Positions 1 to 6,372 of a DNA stretch of 9,687 nt are shown here, piece by piece. The DNA lies in NCBI GenBank assembly GCA_020432595.1, contig JAGQGA010000153.1:1-9687 (forward strand), read 5' to 3'. The notes below the pieces were generated by a model. That model had not been told where the DNA came from, did no database searches, and worked only from the letters and a program-made list of their open reading frames with translations. Within the stretch, counting starts at the first letter, position 1, and each line of letters begins with the position of its first letter. This DNA is from Anaerolineales bacterium (GTDB lineage: Bacteria > Chloroflexota > Anaerolineae > Promineifilales > Promineifilaceae). The translations under genes were made by a program, and so were the position numbers.

Positions 1-985
1 CGCTAAGCCCGTTGGCACTGGCCGCGCTGCTAATCGCCTGCATCTCCTCCTTGTCCTTCACTGCAATGCCATAATTGTTGGGTTCCCCTTCATACGGCTC
101 CACCATCAGCGCCGTGCGTGGGCCAAGGGCACCATCGGCAAAAATTTTCACCCCGCCAATCCGCAGCCAATCATCGCCAAAGCCAGAGCGCAGCCCCACG
201 CCAATGGCGTGATCAAGCCGGTATTCGGGGATGTTTTTGACAAAGCGCAGCCCCAATTCACCGTTGCTGTGCAGCGTTTGCAGTCCCACAAAGCAGTCGC
301 GGTCGTCAAAATCGTGGATGCCAACCAGCCCGGCTTGCCAACACTGGGTTTGGGCATAGCGCATCGCCTCCACCACGCGGGCGGGCGTCGGTTCGGGAAT
401 GTGGTTTTCCACCAGTTCGATGGCGGTTTCAAAAAGGATACCGGTGGGGTTGCCGTTGGCATCGCGCTGGATGCTGCCGCCGGCCGGGTCGGGGGTGTGC
501 TTGTCAATGCCGGCCAAACGCAGAGCCGCGCTGTTGACCCAGGAGGCGTGGCCGCTGCGGTCGCGGAAGTTGACGGGGTGGTTGGGAGCAATGGTGTCAA
601 GCTGTTGGGCATTGGGAAAAGCCACCACGTCCCAATCATCGTGTTTCCAGCCGCGCCCGCGCACCCATTCCCCGGCCGGGGTTTCGCCAACTTTGGCGGC
701 AATGCGCCCCAACGCTTCGCCCAGGCTACGGCAGCCATCGAGGTTGACGCGCTGAAGTTGGAGGGAGTAGCCGTGAAAATGCACGTGGGCATCTACGAGG
801 CCAGGGGTGGCACAACGGCCGTTTACATCCACCACCTTGCCCCCTGCCCCCAGCAGCACTTTCATGTCGTCGTCATTGCCAACGCCAATGATAACGTTAT
901 TGCGAATAGCAACGGCCGTTGCGGTGGGAGTGGTGGGGTCCATGGTGTAAAAACGGCCGTTAATCAAAACAGTTGTTGCAGACAT
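1..985 (-). CDS. YtcJ-like amidohydrolase (amidohydrolase_3 family), C-terminus cut by window edge
   Basis: Metal-dependent hydrolase of the amidohydrolase superfamily, YtcJ type; the substrate cannot be told, though relatives act on amide or N-acyl bonds. 328 residues are visible from the ATG at 983-985, and the frame stays open to the left edge. An N-terminal beta-strand segment (INGRFYTMD, 8-16) is followed by the metal-binding motif DAHVHFHG (65-72, His67 and His69), and then by VKIFADGALGPRTA, where Lys280 is the expected metal-bridging carbamylated lysine. Family members are usually about 530-550 residues, so roughly 200 are missing. No signal peptide is seen, so it is probably cytoplasmic. 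The start is supported by GAGGAG five bases upstream (991-996). It is divergent from the response regulator gene. It contains three copies of the decamer AACGGCCGTT. The family assignment is firm; the substrate is unknown. Confidence 0.93.
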   Translation of the reverse strand, partial: MSATTVLINGRFYTMDPTTPTATAVAIRNNVIIGVGNDDDMKVLLGAGGKVVDVNGRCATPGLVDAHVHFHGYSLQLQRVNLDGCRSLGEALGRIAAKVGETPAGEWVRGRGWKHDDWDVVAFPNAQQLDTIAPNHPVNFRDRSGHASWVNSAALRLAGIDKHTPDPAGGSIQRDANGNPTGILFETAIELVENHIPEPTPARVVEAMRYAQTQCWQAGLVGIHDFDDRDCFVGLQTLHSNGELGLRFVKNIPEYRLDHAIGVGLRSGFGDDWLRIGGVKIFADGALGPRTALMVEPYEGEPNNYGIAVKDKEEMQAISSAASANGLS

Positions 986-1003
986 AATTTCTCCTCGTAA
1001 TTA

Positions 1004-1053
1004 TAGTCGCTGGTCGCTGGTTGCTGCTACAAACCACTAGCCACCGGCCACTA
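1004..1053. repeat. Imperfect hairpin built from 7-bp tandem units
   Basis: The left arm (1004-1024) reads as three 7-mers, tagtcgc-tggtcgc-tggttgc. The right arm (1033-1053), read on the other strand, is tagtggc-cggtggc-tagtggt. About 15 of 21 positions pair, with an 8-base loop. It lies just upstream of the amidohydrolase start in the divergent gap. No T-run flanks it, so it is not an obvious terminator. It has the same architecture as the hairpins at 3478-3541 and 8230-8284 but a different sequence. Confidence 0.6.
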
Positions 1054-1284
1054 TTTTCATTCATTTGCTGGTGCCGCACAGCGGCGTGCTGTTTCCTCAG
1101 CCTGTAGGAAACCATTAACATCCTTCATTTTAACAAAAATCGGTGGTATCATCATTGTGGTGCAAAATTTTCCACATTGTAATTTAGCGTGTAATAGTAC
1201 TGAGTTACCATCATAGCTGTTTGAAGAAGGTTGTCTGTTGATTATCACAACACTACTGCGAACATCAAGGACTTCAATGATAAT
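1054..1284. other. AT-rich divergent intergenic region
   Basis: Rest of the gap between the divergent amidohydrolase and response regulator genes. It contains a 7-bp perfect hairpin (GTTTCCT 1091-1097 with AGGAAAC 1106-1112) and an imperfect operator-like inverted repeat (CATTGTGG 1153-1160 with CCACATTG 1172-1179, one mismatch). The region should hold the response regulator promoter, but no convincing -35/-10 pair was found. The strong GAAGAAGG at 1223-1230 is discussed under the response regulator. No protein-coding gene is supported here. Confidence 0.5.
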
Positions 1285-1659
1285 ATGGAAGCACATAAAT
1301 TAGTTTTAATTATTGATGACGAAGAGCCAGTGCGTGAGGCTGTGGCCGACATTTTAGAGTTGGAAGGGGTACAGTCCATGGCGGCGGCTAACGGTTTTGA
1401 GGGAGTCGCGCTCTATCAAGAAAACCGAACCAATATTGACGTGGTGCTGCTCGATTTGTCCATGCCTGGGTTAAGCGGTGAGGAAACGCTGTCGGAATTG
1501 CACAAAATTGACCCTAACGTGCAGGTTGTCCTTTCTTCCGGCTATTCGGAACTGGATGCCCGGCACCGCTTTGAACAAATTGGCATCGCTGGCTTTATCC
1601 AAAAACCCTACGACTTGGACACCTTTGTTGCTGAAATCCGGCGACATCTAAGCCGATAA
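1285..1659 (+). CDS. Single-domain response regulator (CheY-like receiver)
   Basis: A 124-residue receiver domain with no output domain. The acidic pocket Asp11-Asp12, phospho-acceptor Asp57 (in VVLLDLSMPG), Ser84/Ser85 at the conserved Thr/Ser region and Lys107 (QKPYD) are all present, so it should be phosphorylated by a histidine kinase. The LSSGYSE stretch resembles receivers found at the ends of hybrid kinases. The start is uncertain. ATG 1285 gives the normal receiver N-terminus (MEAHKLVLIIDD) but has only a weak AAGG upstream. An in-frame TTG at 1231 would add 18 residues, but it directly abuts the purine-rich GAAGAAGG with no spacing. No kinase gene is adjacent, so its partner is encoded elsewhere. 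It could act by protein-protein contact or phosphorelay. Confidence 0.9.
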   Translation: MEAHKLVLIIDDEEPVREAVADILELEGVQSMAAANGFEGVALYQENRTNIDVVLLDLSMPGLSGEETLSELHKIDPNVQVVLSSGYSELDARHRFEQIGIAGFIQKPYDLDTFVAEIRRHLSR

Positions 1660-1670
1660 CGCAACTGCAG

Positions 1671-1689
1671 GGCGATTTGGCAAATCGCC
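1671..1689. repeat. Short intergenic palindrome GGCGATTT-ggc-AAATCGCC
   Basis: Perfect 8-bp arms around a 3-base loop, 11 bases after the response regulator stop. There is no following T-run on the plus strand, so it is at best a weak terminator. The rest of the gap, 1690-1794, shows nothing recognisable. It resembles the palindrome at 6286-6303, which suggests a small dispersed repeat family. Confidence 0.6.
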
Positions 1690-1794
1690 GCCCGATTAAC
1701 GGCTACAGCAGTGTATCATGCTCATCCATCGTGGTATGCGGTAGCCCGTATTTGTCTCCCTGAAATTCAGCTATCATTTGATCCCGTTGCGGCT

Positions 1795-1823
1795 TTGACA
1801 ACGGCCGTTTCCTTTGCTACCAT
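1795..1823 (+). promoter_or_regulatory. Probable sigma70-type promoter of the SAM riboswitch-lysC unit
   Basis: A perfect -35 hexamer TTGACA (1795-1800) is followed by a 17-base spacer and TACCAT (1818-1823), which matches the key T, A, A and T positions of the -10 consensus. This places the transcript start near 1830, about 30 bases before the riboswitch. The spacer carries one copy of the decamer AACGGCCGTT (1800-1809). The spacing and position make this the best promoter in the window. Confidence 0.65.
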
Positions 1824-1859
1824 TTGCTCCCATTAAAAACTGATCGCGTACAAACAACG

Positions 1860-1967
1860 CCTTATCCAGAGAGGTTGAGGGACCGGCCCTGTGAAACCTC
1901 AGCAACCCTTTGTTTACCCAAACAAAGACGGTGCTAATTCCGGCAGAGTGATTTCTGGCAGATGAGG
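1860..1967 (+). promoter_or_regulatory. SAM-I (S-box) riboswitch aptamer
   Basis: S-adenosylmethionine-binding leader of the aspartate kinase mRNA. Helix P1 pairs CCTTATC (1860-1866) with GATGAGG (1961-1967), with one G-U pair. P2 pairs GAGGTT (1871-1876) with AACCTC (1895-1900) and encloses the conserved GAGGGACCGGCCC kink-turn/loop region. P3 pairs CTTTGTTT (1908-1915) with AAACAAAG (1920-1927). The conserved GGTGCTAATTCC core is at 1930-1941, and P4 pairs CAGAG (1944-1948) with TTCTG (1953-1957). An intrinsic terminator follows, so the switch should act on transcription: SAM bound means P1 forms, the terminator folds and expression stops. The sequence match to the family is close throughout. 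Confidence 0.95.
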
Positions 1968-1987
1968 ATTGACCAATAAAATTGTGC

Positions 1988-2021
1988 AAGCCCTTTCTCG
2001 TCGTTGGAAAGGGCTTTTTTT
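1988..2021 (+). terminator. Riboswitch-controlled intrinsic terminator
   Basis: A 10-bp perfect stem (AAGCCCTTTC 1988-1997 with GAAAGGGCTT 2007-2016) has a 9-base loop, and a run of seven Ts spans 2015-2021. It lies 20 bases after the SAM aptamer and 25 bases before the lysC ATG, so it is the expression platform rather than the end of another gene. The 3' strand of P1 (1961-1968) can instead pair over 8 bp (two G-U) with 1995-2002, which includes the top of this stem, giving a plausible antiterminator. Confidence 0.9.
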
Positions 2022-2046
2022 ATGCGAAGAAGAAGGAGAAACTGAG

Positions 2047-3459
2047 ATGACTTTAGTCGTAAAATTTGGCGGCACTTCCGTTGGCAGTGCCGCCGCCATG
2101 CGCGAAACGGCCGATTTAATCCTGCAATCCCAGGCCGACTGGGGGCAGGTTGTGGTGGTCGCTTCGGGCATGGGGTCTAAACCAGTGAAGGTAACAGACT
2201 TGTTGTTGCAAGGGGCGCATACGGCGGCAGCGGGTGACACGGAGACGTATTTGACGGTTGCAGAACAACTGCGCCAGATTCATTTTGAGGCGATTGACGG
2301 GCTGCTAGAACCGGAGGGGGAACGGCAGCAGGTATTGGCGGAAAACGGCCGTTTTATTGACCGCTTCACCGCCCTCTGCCAGGCCGTTAACGTGCTGGGC
2401 GAACTTAGCCCACGGGCACTCGATGCCATCAGCGGCATGGGGGAGCAGATGAGCATCCGCATTTTGGCCGCCTATCTACGCCAAATCGGCCATCCGGCTG
2501 AGGCCATTGACGCCACCGAACTGGTAATCACCGACGACCATTTTCAAAACGCCTCCCCCCTGTTTGAACAAACTGAAGCAAAAACAGGGGCTAGAATACG
2601 GCCGTTGTTGGCACAGGGTGTTATTCCCATGGTCACCGGCTTTATTGGAGCCACCGCCCATGGCGCCACTACCACGCTGGGGCGCGGTGGTTCCGATTTC
2701 AGTGCCGCCATTTTTGGGCAGGTTTTGGCAGCCGACGAAGTGTGGATTTGGACAGACGTGGACGGTGTCATGAGTGCCGATCCCCGCCTTGTCCCCAATG
2801 CCCGCTCCATCCCCACCCTTTCTTACCGTGAAGTGTCAGAACTGGCGTTTTACGGTGCCCGCGTGCTGCATCCCAAAACGATGCGCCCCTGTGTGGAAAA
2901 CGGCATTCCGCTACGAATTAAAAACACCTTTAACCCCAGCCACCCCGGCACGGTCATCGTGCCCGATAGTGCCGCCGAAAACGGTGGCGTTAAAGCCGTG
3001 ACCGCCATTAAAAACCTAAGCCTGATTACCGTCGAGGGCAAGGGGATGCTGGGCGTGCCCGGTATTGCCGCCCGCACCTTTGGCGCGGTGGCTCGCAGCC
3101 AGGTCAGCGTGCTGCTTATCACCCAAGCCTCATCAGAACAATCTATTTGTTTTGCCGCCCCCAGCGATGCCACCAATGCGGTCATCCGCAGTTTGGAAGA
3201 AACGTTTGAGGAGGAGCTAAAGGCGCAGGATATTGACAGCATTTGGGCATTGCCCGATGTCTCCATTGTGACGGTGGTGGGCGCGGGAATGCGCGGCACG
3301 CCGGGTATTGCCGGCCGGGTCTTTACGGCGCTGGGTCAACACGGGGTCAACATCATCGCCATCGCCCAGGGGTCGTCGGAATGCAGTATTAGCTTGGTAG
3401 TGGAAGGGACAGAAACGGGAACGGCCGTTTCCCACATCCACAGCCTGATCACCGCGTAA
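2047..3459 (+). CDS. lysC: Aspartate kinase, monofunctional, ThrA-type with two ACT domains
   Basis: Phosphorylates L-aspartate with ATP, the first step of methionine, threonine and lysine synthesis. It has 470 residues. The kinase fold opens with VVKFGGTSVGS (4-14, Lys6) and continues with GRGGSDFSA (212-220), WTDVDGVMSADPR and ARVLHPKTM. Two ACT domains follow, near 326-390 and 405-470, carrying the allosteric motifs VLLITQASSEQSI and IIAIAQGSSECSI. These resemble the aspartokinase half of bifunctional ThrA, but the protein stops where homoserine dehydrogenase would begin. The start is ATG 2047, with AAGGAG eight bases upstream (2033-2038). An in-frame TTG at 1969 is rejected because that extension would read through the terminator. 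The SAM riboswitch upstream implies repression when SAM is abundant, and the ACT domains imply feedback by an end-product amino acid, which one being unclear. It is convergent with the epimerase gene. Confidence 0.95.
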   Translation: MTLVVKFGGTSVGSAAAMRETADLILQSQADWGQVVVVASGMGSKPVKVTDLLLQGAHTAAAGDTETYLTVAEQLRQIHFEAIDGLLEPEGERQQVLAENGRFIDRFTALCQAVNVLGELSPRALDAISGMGEQMSIRILAAYLRQIGHPAEAIDATELVITDDHFQNASPLFEQTEAKTGARIRPLLAQGVIPMVTGFIGATAHGATTTLGRGGSDFSAAIFGQVLAADEVWIWTDVDGVMSADPRLVPNARSIPTLSYREVSELAFYGARVLHPKTMRPCVENGIPLRIKNTFNPSHPGTVIVPDSAAENGGVKAVTAIKNLSLITVEGKGMLGVPGIAARTFGAVARSQVSVLLITQASSEQSICFAAPSDATNAVIRSLEETFEEELKAQDIDSIWALPDVSIVTVVGAGMRGTPGIAGRVFTALGQHGVNIIAIAQGSSECSISLVVEGTETGTAVSHIHSLITA

Positions 3460-3477
3460 GAAAAAAGAAAAGAGGTT

Positions 3478-3541
3478 GGGAGATTGGGAGATTAAGAGAT
3501 TTACCTTTCAGTCTCCCAATCTCTCAATCTCTCAATCTCCC
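3478..3541. repeat. Long inverted repeat, three 8-bp units per arm, between convergent genes
   Basis: The left arm (3478-3501) is gggagatt-gggagatt-aagagatt. The right arm (3518-3541) is aatctctc-aatctctc-aatctccc. They pair over 24 positions, with 22 Watson-Crick pairs, one G-U and one A-C mismatch, around a 16-base loop. It starts 18 bases after the lysC stop and overlaps the last bases and stop codon of the minus-strand epimerase gene. It probably acts as a two-way transcript end or RNA stabiliser, but there is no T-run on either side. Confidence 0.85.
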
Positions 3542-4527
3542 CTCTCCCACCATTTTCGCAGCAATTCCGCCTCCCGCTCCGGCTTCAATCCCCCACGCCA
3601 CTGGTAATCAGCCGGGCGTGTGGCTTGCCACGCCAGCGTATCGCGTACCGTTTCCGCCAACGGCCGAAATGTCAGCCCCGCCGCCCATGCTTTGCGACAG
3701 TCAAACGTATCAAACCCGGCATATTCGGCCGGCACCCACAGCGGCATCTCCACATATGCGCCCACCTCATTGGCCTGCAAAAACGCATCATCCACCCAGG
3801 TAAATGTTGCTTCCGCGCCGCTCACTTCGCGGCACGTCTGCAAAACCTCCCCCATCGTCAGCGTTCTGTCCGGCCCAGTGGCATTGTAAGGGCCAAACAG
3901 CCGCGCCTCAGTTGCCCGCACCGTCCAATCCGCCAAATCACGCACATCCACAAACTGCACCGGGTTATTTGGCGCACCCGGTGCTAGCACCTCGCCCCCT
4001 CGCGCCACCCGCGTCGGCCAATACGTGAAGCGGTCGCTTAGGTCATATGGCCCAACAATCAGCCCCGCCCGCACGTGTAGCGACCGTTCCGCCCCCATAC
4101 CTGCCTCCACTGCCTTCTCACACAGCACCTTTAGCGGGCCATATGTTTCCCCTGTAATCTCCTCCACCGTCTCGTCATCAATCGTGCCTAGCGTGCCACC
4201 CTCATCAATCCCCACGGTGGTCGTGTCGCTATAAACAGAGAGCGTAGAGATAAAGGTATAATGCGCTACTTTGTCGGCCAAAAAGCGGGCAGAATCACCT
4301 ACCAAGCGTGGGAAATAGCCACAGGTATCTATCACGGCATCCCAATGGCGACCAGCCAGCACCGCCAATCCTCCATCCCGATCCCCATGAATCTGCTCCA
4401 GTTCCCCATACAGCCCCGGATTACTTTGCCCTCGATTAAACAACGTCACCCGGTGCCCCCGCGCCAGCGCCACGTCCACCAACGCTCGCCCCAAAAACCG
4501 CGTTCCACCAATGATCAACAGTTCCAT
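3532..4527 (-). CDS. NAD(P)-dependent epimerase/reductase, extended-SDR-like
   Basis: A 331-residue Rossmann-fold protein of the NAD-dependent epimerase/dehydratase family. The nucleotide-binding loop is GGTRFLG (7-13), following the first beta strand MELLII. The acidic/basic end of the second strand (LFNRG, 29-33) hints at NADP preference. FISTLSVYSD (92-101) gives the usual Ser region, and YGPLK (Tyr129, Lys133) is the catalytic YxxxK pair. Overall it resembles the plant CSP41/isoflavone-reductase-like branch common in environmental bacteria, where function is mostly unassigned; the substrate cannot be told. The start is ATG at 4525-4527, with GAGG nine bases upstream on the minus strand. 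The stop codon (3532-3534) and the last residues lie in the right arm of the 3478-3541 hairpin. Confidence 0.9.
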   Translation of the reverse strand: MELLIIGGTRFLGRALVDVALARGHRVTLFNRGQSNPGLYGELEQIHGDRDGGLAVLAGRHWDAVIDTCGYFPRLVGDSARFLADKVAHYTFISTLSVYSDTTTVGIDEGGTLGTIDDETVEEITGETYGPLKVLCEKAVEAGMGAERSLHVRAGLIVGPYDLSDRFTYWPTRVARGGEVLAPGAPNNPVQFVDVRDLADWTVRATEARLFGPYNATGPDRTLTMGEVLQTCREVSGAEATFTWVDDAFLQANEVGAYVEMPLWVPAEYAGFDTFDCRKAWAAGLTFRPLAETVRDTLAWQATRPADYQWRGGLKPEREAELLRKWWERGD

Positions 4528-4548
4528 TTATCTGTACCTCATGTTTTT

Positions 4549-4582
4549 AAAGCCTGCGAGGTCTTTAAACTCTCACAGGTTT
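4549..4582. repeat. Imperfect hairpin with AGGT/CTTT core, upstream of the epimerase
   Basis: CCTGCGAG (4553-4560) pairs with CTCACAGG (4572-4579) except for one C-A mismatch, and A/T runs lie on both sides. Read on the minus strand it begins AAACCTGTGAG, similar in style to the terminator stem at 6241-6272, which lies on the other side of pepA. It lies 22 bases upstream of the epimerase start, so it could affect that transcript's leader. Confidence 0.5.
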
Positions 4583-4597
4583 AGATATATGTCTAAT

Positions 4598-4631
4598 TTT
4601 GTAGCACAATTTCCCCAAACTGTGCTACAAA
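4598..4631. repeat. Perfect 11-bp palindrome TTTGTAGCACA...TGTGCTACAAA
   Basis: Arms 4598-4608 and 4621-4631 are perfectly complementary around a 12-base loop. It is central in the divergent gap between the epimerase and pepA genes, a position that fits an operator or a dispersed repeat. There is no clear T-run after it. The GCTACAAA half-site recurs at 4678-4685. A further short hairpin (CGAGG 4660-4664 with CCTCG 4673-4677) lies between them. No confident promoter was recognised for either flanking gene. Confidence 0.65.
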
Positions 4632-4723
4632 TAACAAAATTCCGTCAACGTCTAAAAAACGAGGGTTGGAAACCTCGGCTACAAAGTGTGTTTTATCAAC
4701 CTTTCCCATAAAGGATAATCATA

Positions 4724-6214
4724 ATGCTACTAAATGTAATACAGGGATCAATTCAGGAAAACAATGCCGACACCATCATTGTCAACTTGTTTGATGATGT
4801 CACCACGCCCAGCGGGGCTACTGGTGCCGTTGACCAAGCATTAGGCGGAGCGATTAGCGAGCTAATTGCCCAAGGGGATGTAACGGGTAAACTGGGTGAA
4901 GTGGCAGTACTGTATCCACGCGGTGCCATGCCTGCCAAACGGGTACTGGTGGTGGGCATGGGCAAACGCGAGGGATATGATTTGGAGGGAGTGCGAAAAA
5001 CGGCCGCTTTTGCTATCAAACGCGCCCGCGACCTCAACGCCAAACACGTTGCCACCATCGTTCACGGAGCCGGGATCGCCGGGCTAGATGTGACCGCCGC
5101 TGCCCAAGCCGTGGCGGAAGGCACACTGCTCACCCTTTACCAATACGCCGCCCCCAAGCAGGATGAGAAAAAAAGCAGCATTGAACAAGTCACCATCGTT
5201 GAATTTGACGGTGACAAGGTAGCCGCGATTGAGCAGGGCGTAGCCGTGGCGCAAGCCATTGTCGCGGGCAGCACCATTGCCCGCGACCTGGTGAATTTGC
5301 CGCCTAACGTGGCTGTACCACGCCATTTAGCGGCCGTTGCCCGCCAGATTGCTGCTGATCACGGGCTAGACATTACCGTTGGCGGACGCAAATGGGCTAA
5401 AAAGCACAAGATGGGCGCCTTTTTGGCCGTGGCCAAGGGAGCCGGGGAACCACCCAAGTTTATTGTGCTGGAACACAACGGCGACCGCGATGATTTAGAT
5501 ACGGTGGTGCTGGTGGGCAAGGGGATCACTTTTGACACAGGCGGTATTTCCATTAAGCCATCGGCCAACATGGAAGCGATGAAGTCGGACATGGGCGGGG
5601 CAGCGGCGGTGCTGGGTGCGATGAAAACGGTGGCAATGCTCAACCTGCCCCTGCGGGTGATTGGCATTACTCCTTCCACAGAAAACATGCCTGATGCGAA
5701 TGCGTATCGGCCGGCCGACGTGATTACCGCCAGCAACGGCAAAACCATCGAAATCATCAGCACTGATGCCGAAGGGCGGATGGTGCTGGCCGATGCCCTG
5801 GTCTATGCCAACCGCTACCAGCCCAGAGCGGTGGTAGATTTGGCAACGCTCACTGGGGCGTGTGTTGTAGCTTTAGGGCAAGGGATGGCAGCGGGGCTAT
5901 TTAGCAACGATGACACCCTGCGCGACAGATTGGTAGCAGCCGGGACCGCCACCCAAGAGCGCGTTTGGCCGATGCCTATTTGGGACGATTACAAGGAAGC
6001 GATTAAAACACCCGTGGCCGACATCAAAAACAGCGGCGGGCGCACGGGCGGTGTATCTACCTCAGCTATGTTCCTCAAAGAGTTCACCAGCTATAACTGG
6101 GCACATTTGGACATTGCCGGGATGGCGTTGAGCAGCAAAGACAAAGGATATGTTCCAGCCGGTGGCACAGGCTATGGCGTAAGGCTGTTAGTCGAAATGT
6201 TGCGGAATTGGTAG
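4724..6214 (+). CDS. pepA: Leucyl aminopeptidase, cytosol aminopeptidase family M17
   Basis: Removes N-terminal residues, typically leucine, from peptides using two metal ions, usually as a cytoplasmic hexamer. It has 496 residues, close to the family norm of about 500. The N-terminal macro-like domain (about 1-160) is followed by the catalytic domain. The metal and active-site residues fall at Lys266, Asp271, Lys278, Asp289, Asp348, Glu350 and Arg352. Each is four residues before its E. coli PepA counterpart, which shows an intact enzyme. The signature region reads STDAEGRM instead of the common NTDAEGRL. The start is ATG 4724 with AAAGGA upstream (4712-4717). It has no signal peptide. A strong terminator follows the stop, so it appears to be a single-gene transcript. 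In some bacteria PepA also binds DNA; nothing here shows that. Confidence 0.97.
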   Translation: MLLNVIQGSIQENNADTIIVNLFDDVTTPSGATGAVDQALGGAISELIAQGDVTGKLGEVAVLYPRGAMPAKRVLVVGMGKREGYDLEGVRKTAAFAIKRARDLNAKHVATIVHGAGIAGLDVTAAAQAVAEGTLLTLYQYAAPKQDEKKSSIEQVTIVEFDGDKVAAIEQGVAVAQAIVAGSTIARDLVNLPPNVAVPRHLAAVARQIAADHGLDITVGGRKWAKKHKMGAFLAVAKGAGEPPKFIVLEHNGDRDDLDTVVLVGKGITFDTGGISIKPSANMEAMKSDMGGAAAVLGAMKTVAMLNLPLRVIGITPSTENMPDANAYRPADVITASNGKTIEIISTDAEGRMVLADALVYANRYQPRAVVDLATLTGACVVALGQGMAAGLFSNDDTLRDRLVAAGTATQERVWPMPIWDDYKEAIKTPVADIKNSGGRTGGVSTSAMFLKEFTSYNWAHLDIAGMALSSKDKGYVPAGGTGYGVRLLVEMLRNW

Positions 6215-6240
6215 AAAGCGTTTGCTTTGTAGTGAGAGCA

Positions 6241-6277
6241 GACCTCAAAGGTTTCTGAAAACCTTTGAGGTCTTTTT
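6241..6277 (+). terminator. Intrinsic terminator of pepA
   Basis: A perfect 14-bp stem (6241-6254 with 6259-6272) has a CTGA loop and is followed by five Ts (6273-6277), 26 bases after the pepA stop. The GACCTCAAAGG stem sequence resembles the hairpin at 4549-4582 upstream of pepA. Confidence 0.93.
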
Positions 6278-6285
6278 ATATCTGA

Positions 6286-6303
6286 GCAATTTCGCAAAAT
6301 TGC
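6286..6303. repeat. Palindrome GCAATTT-cgca-AAATTGC overlapping a promoter
   Basis: Perfect 7-bp arms (6286-6292 and 6297-6303) with a 4-base loop. The right arm overlaps the -35 element of the putative carboxylate-amine ligase promoter. It is similar in form to the palindrome at 1671-1689. It may be an operator or a member of a dispersed repeat family. Confidence 0.55.
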
Positions 6304-6327
6304 CCTACACCTTAAACCGTTTATAAT
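6300..6327 (+). promoter_or_regulatory. Putative promoter of the carboxylate-amine ligase gene
   Basis: TTGCCC (6300-6305) and a perfect TATAAT (6322-6327) are separated by 16 bases. They lie downstream of the pepA terminator and 45 bases before the next ATG. The -35 element matches four of six consensus positions. Confidence 0.55.
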
Positions 6328-6372
6328 TCCCGAAAATTTCTGTTTATACCTTAGCCTAATCAGGAGTGTCCT

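Noticed and set aside
209..1000. 263-codon plus-strand open frame opposite the amidohydrolase
   Set aside because: Its protein has no recognisable motif and is Gly/Val/Ala-rich, as expected for an antisense shadow. The minus strand carries a clear enzyme with metal motifs and a good ribosome site.
1057..1296. 79-codon minus-strand frame in the divergent gap
   Set aside because: No ribosome site, no recognisable domain, and it overlaps the start of the response regulator.
1969..2046. N-terminal extension of aspartate kinase from TTG 1969
   Set aside because: It would translate the riboswitch terminator. The family N-terminus and a strong AAGGAG both fit ATG 2047.
1285..3459. Response regulator and aspartate kinase as one regulated operon
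   Set aside because: A promoter, riboswitch and terminator separate them by almost 390 bases, so they are independent units.
3471..3545. Possible CRISPR-like repeat array
   Set aside because: The 8-bp units are too short, are arranged as inverted arms without spacers, and no cas gene is present.
4511..4711. 66-codon plus-strand frame between the epimerase and pepA
   Set aside because: It runs through three hairpins and has no ribosome site or domain similarity, so it is probably non-coding.
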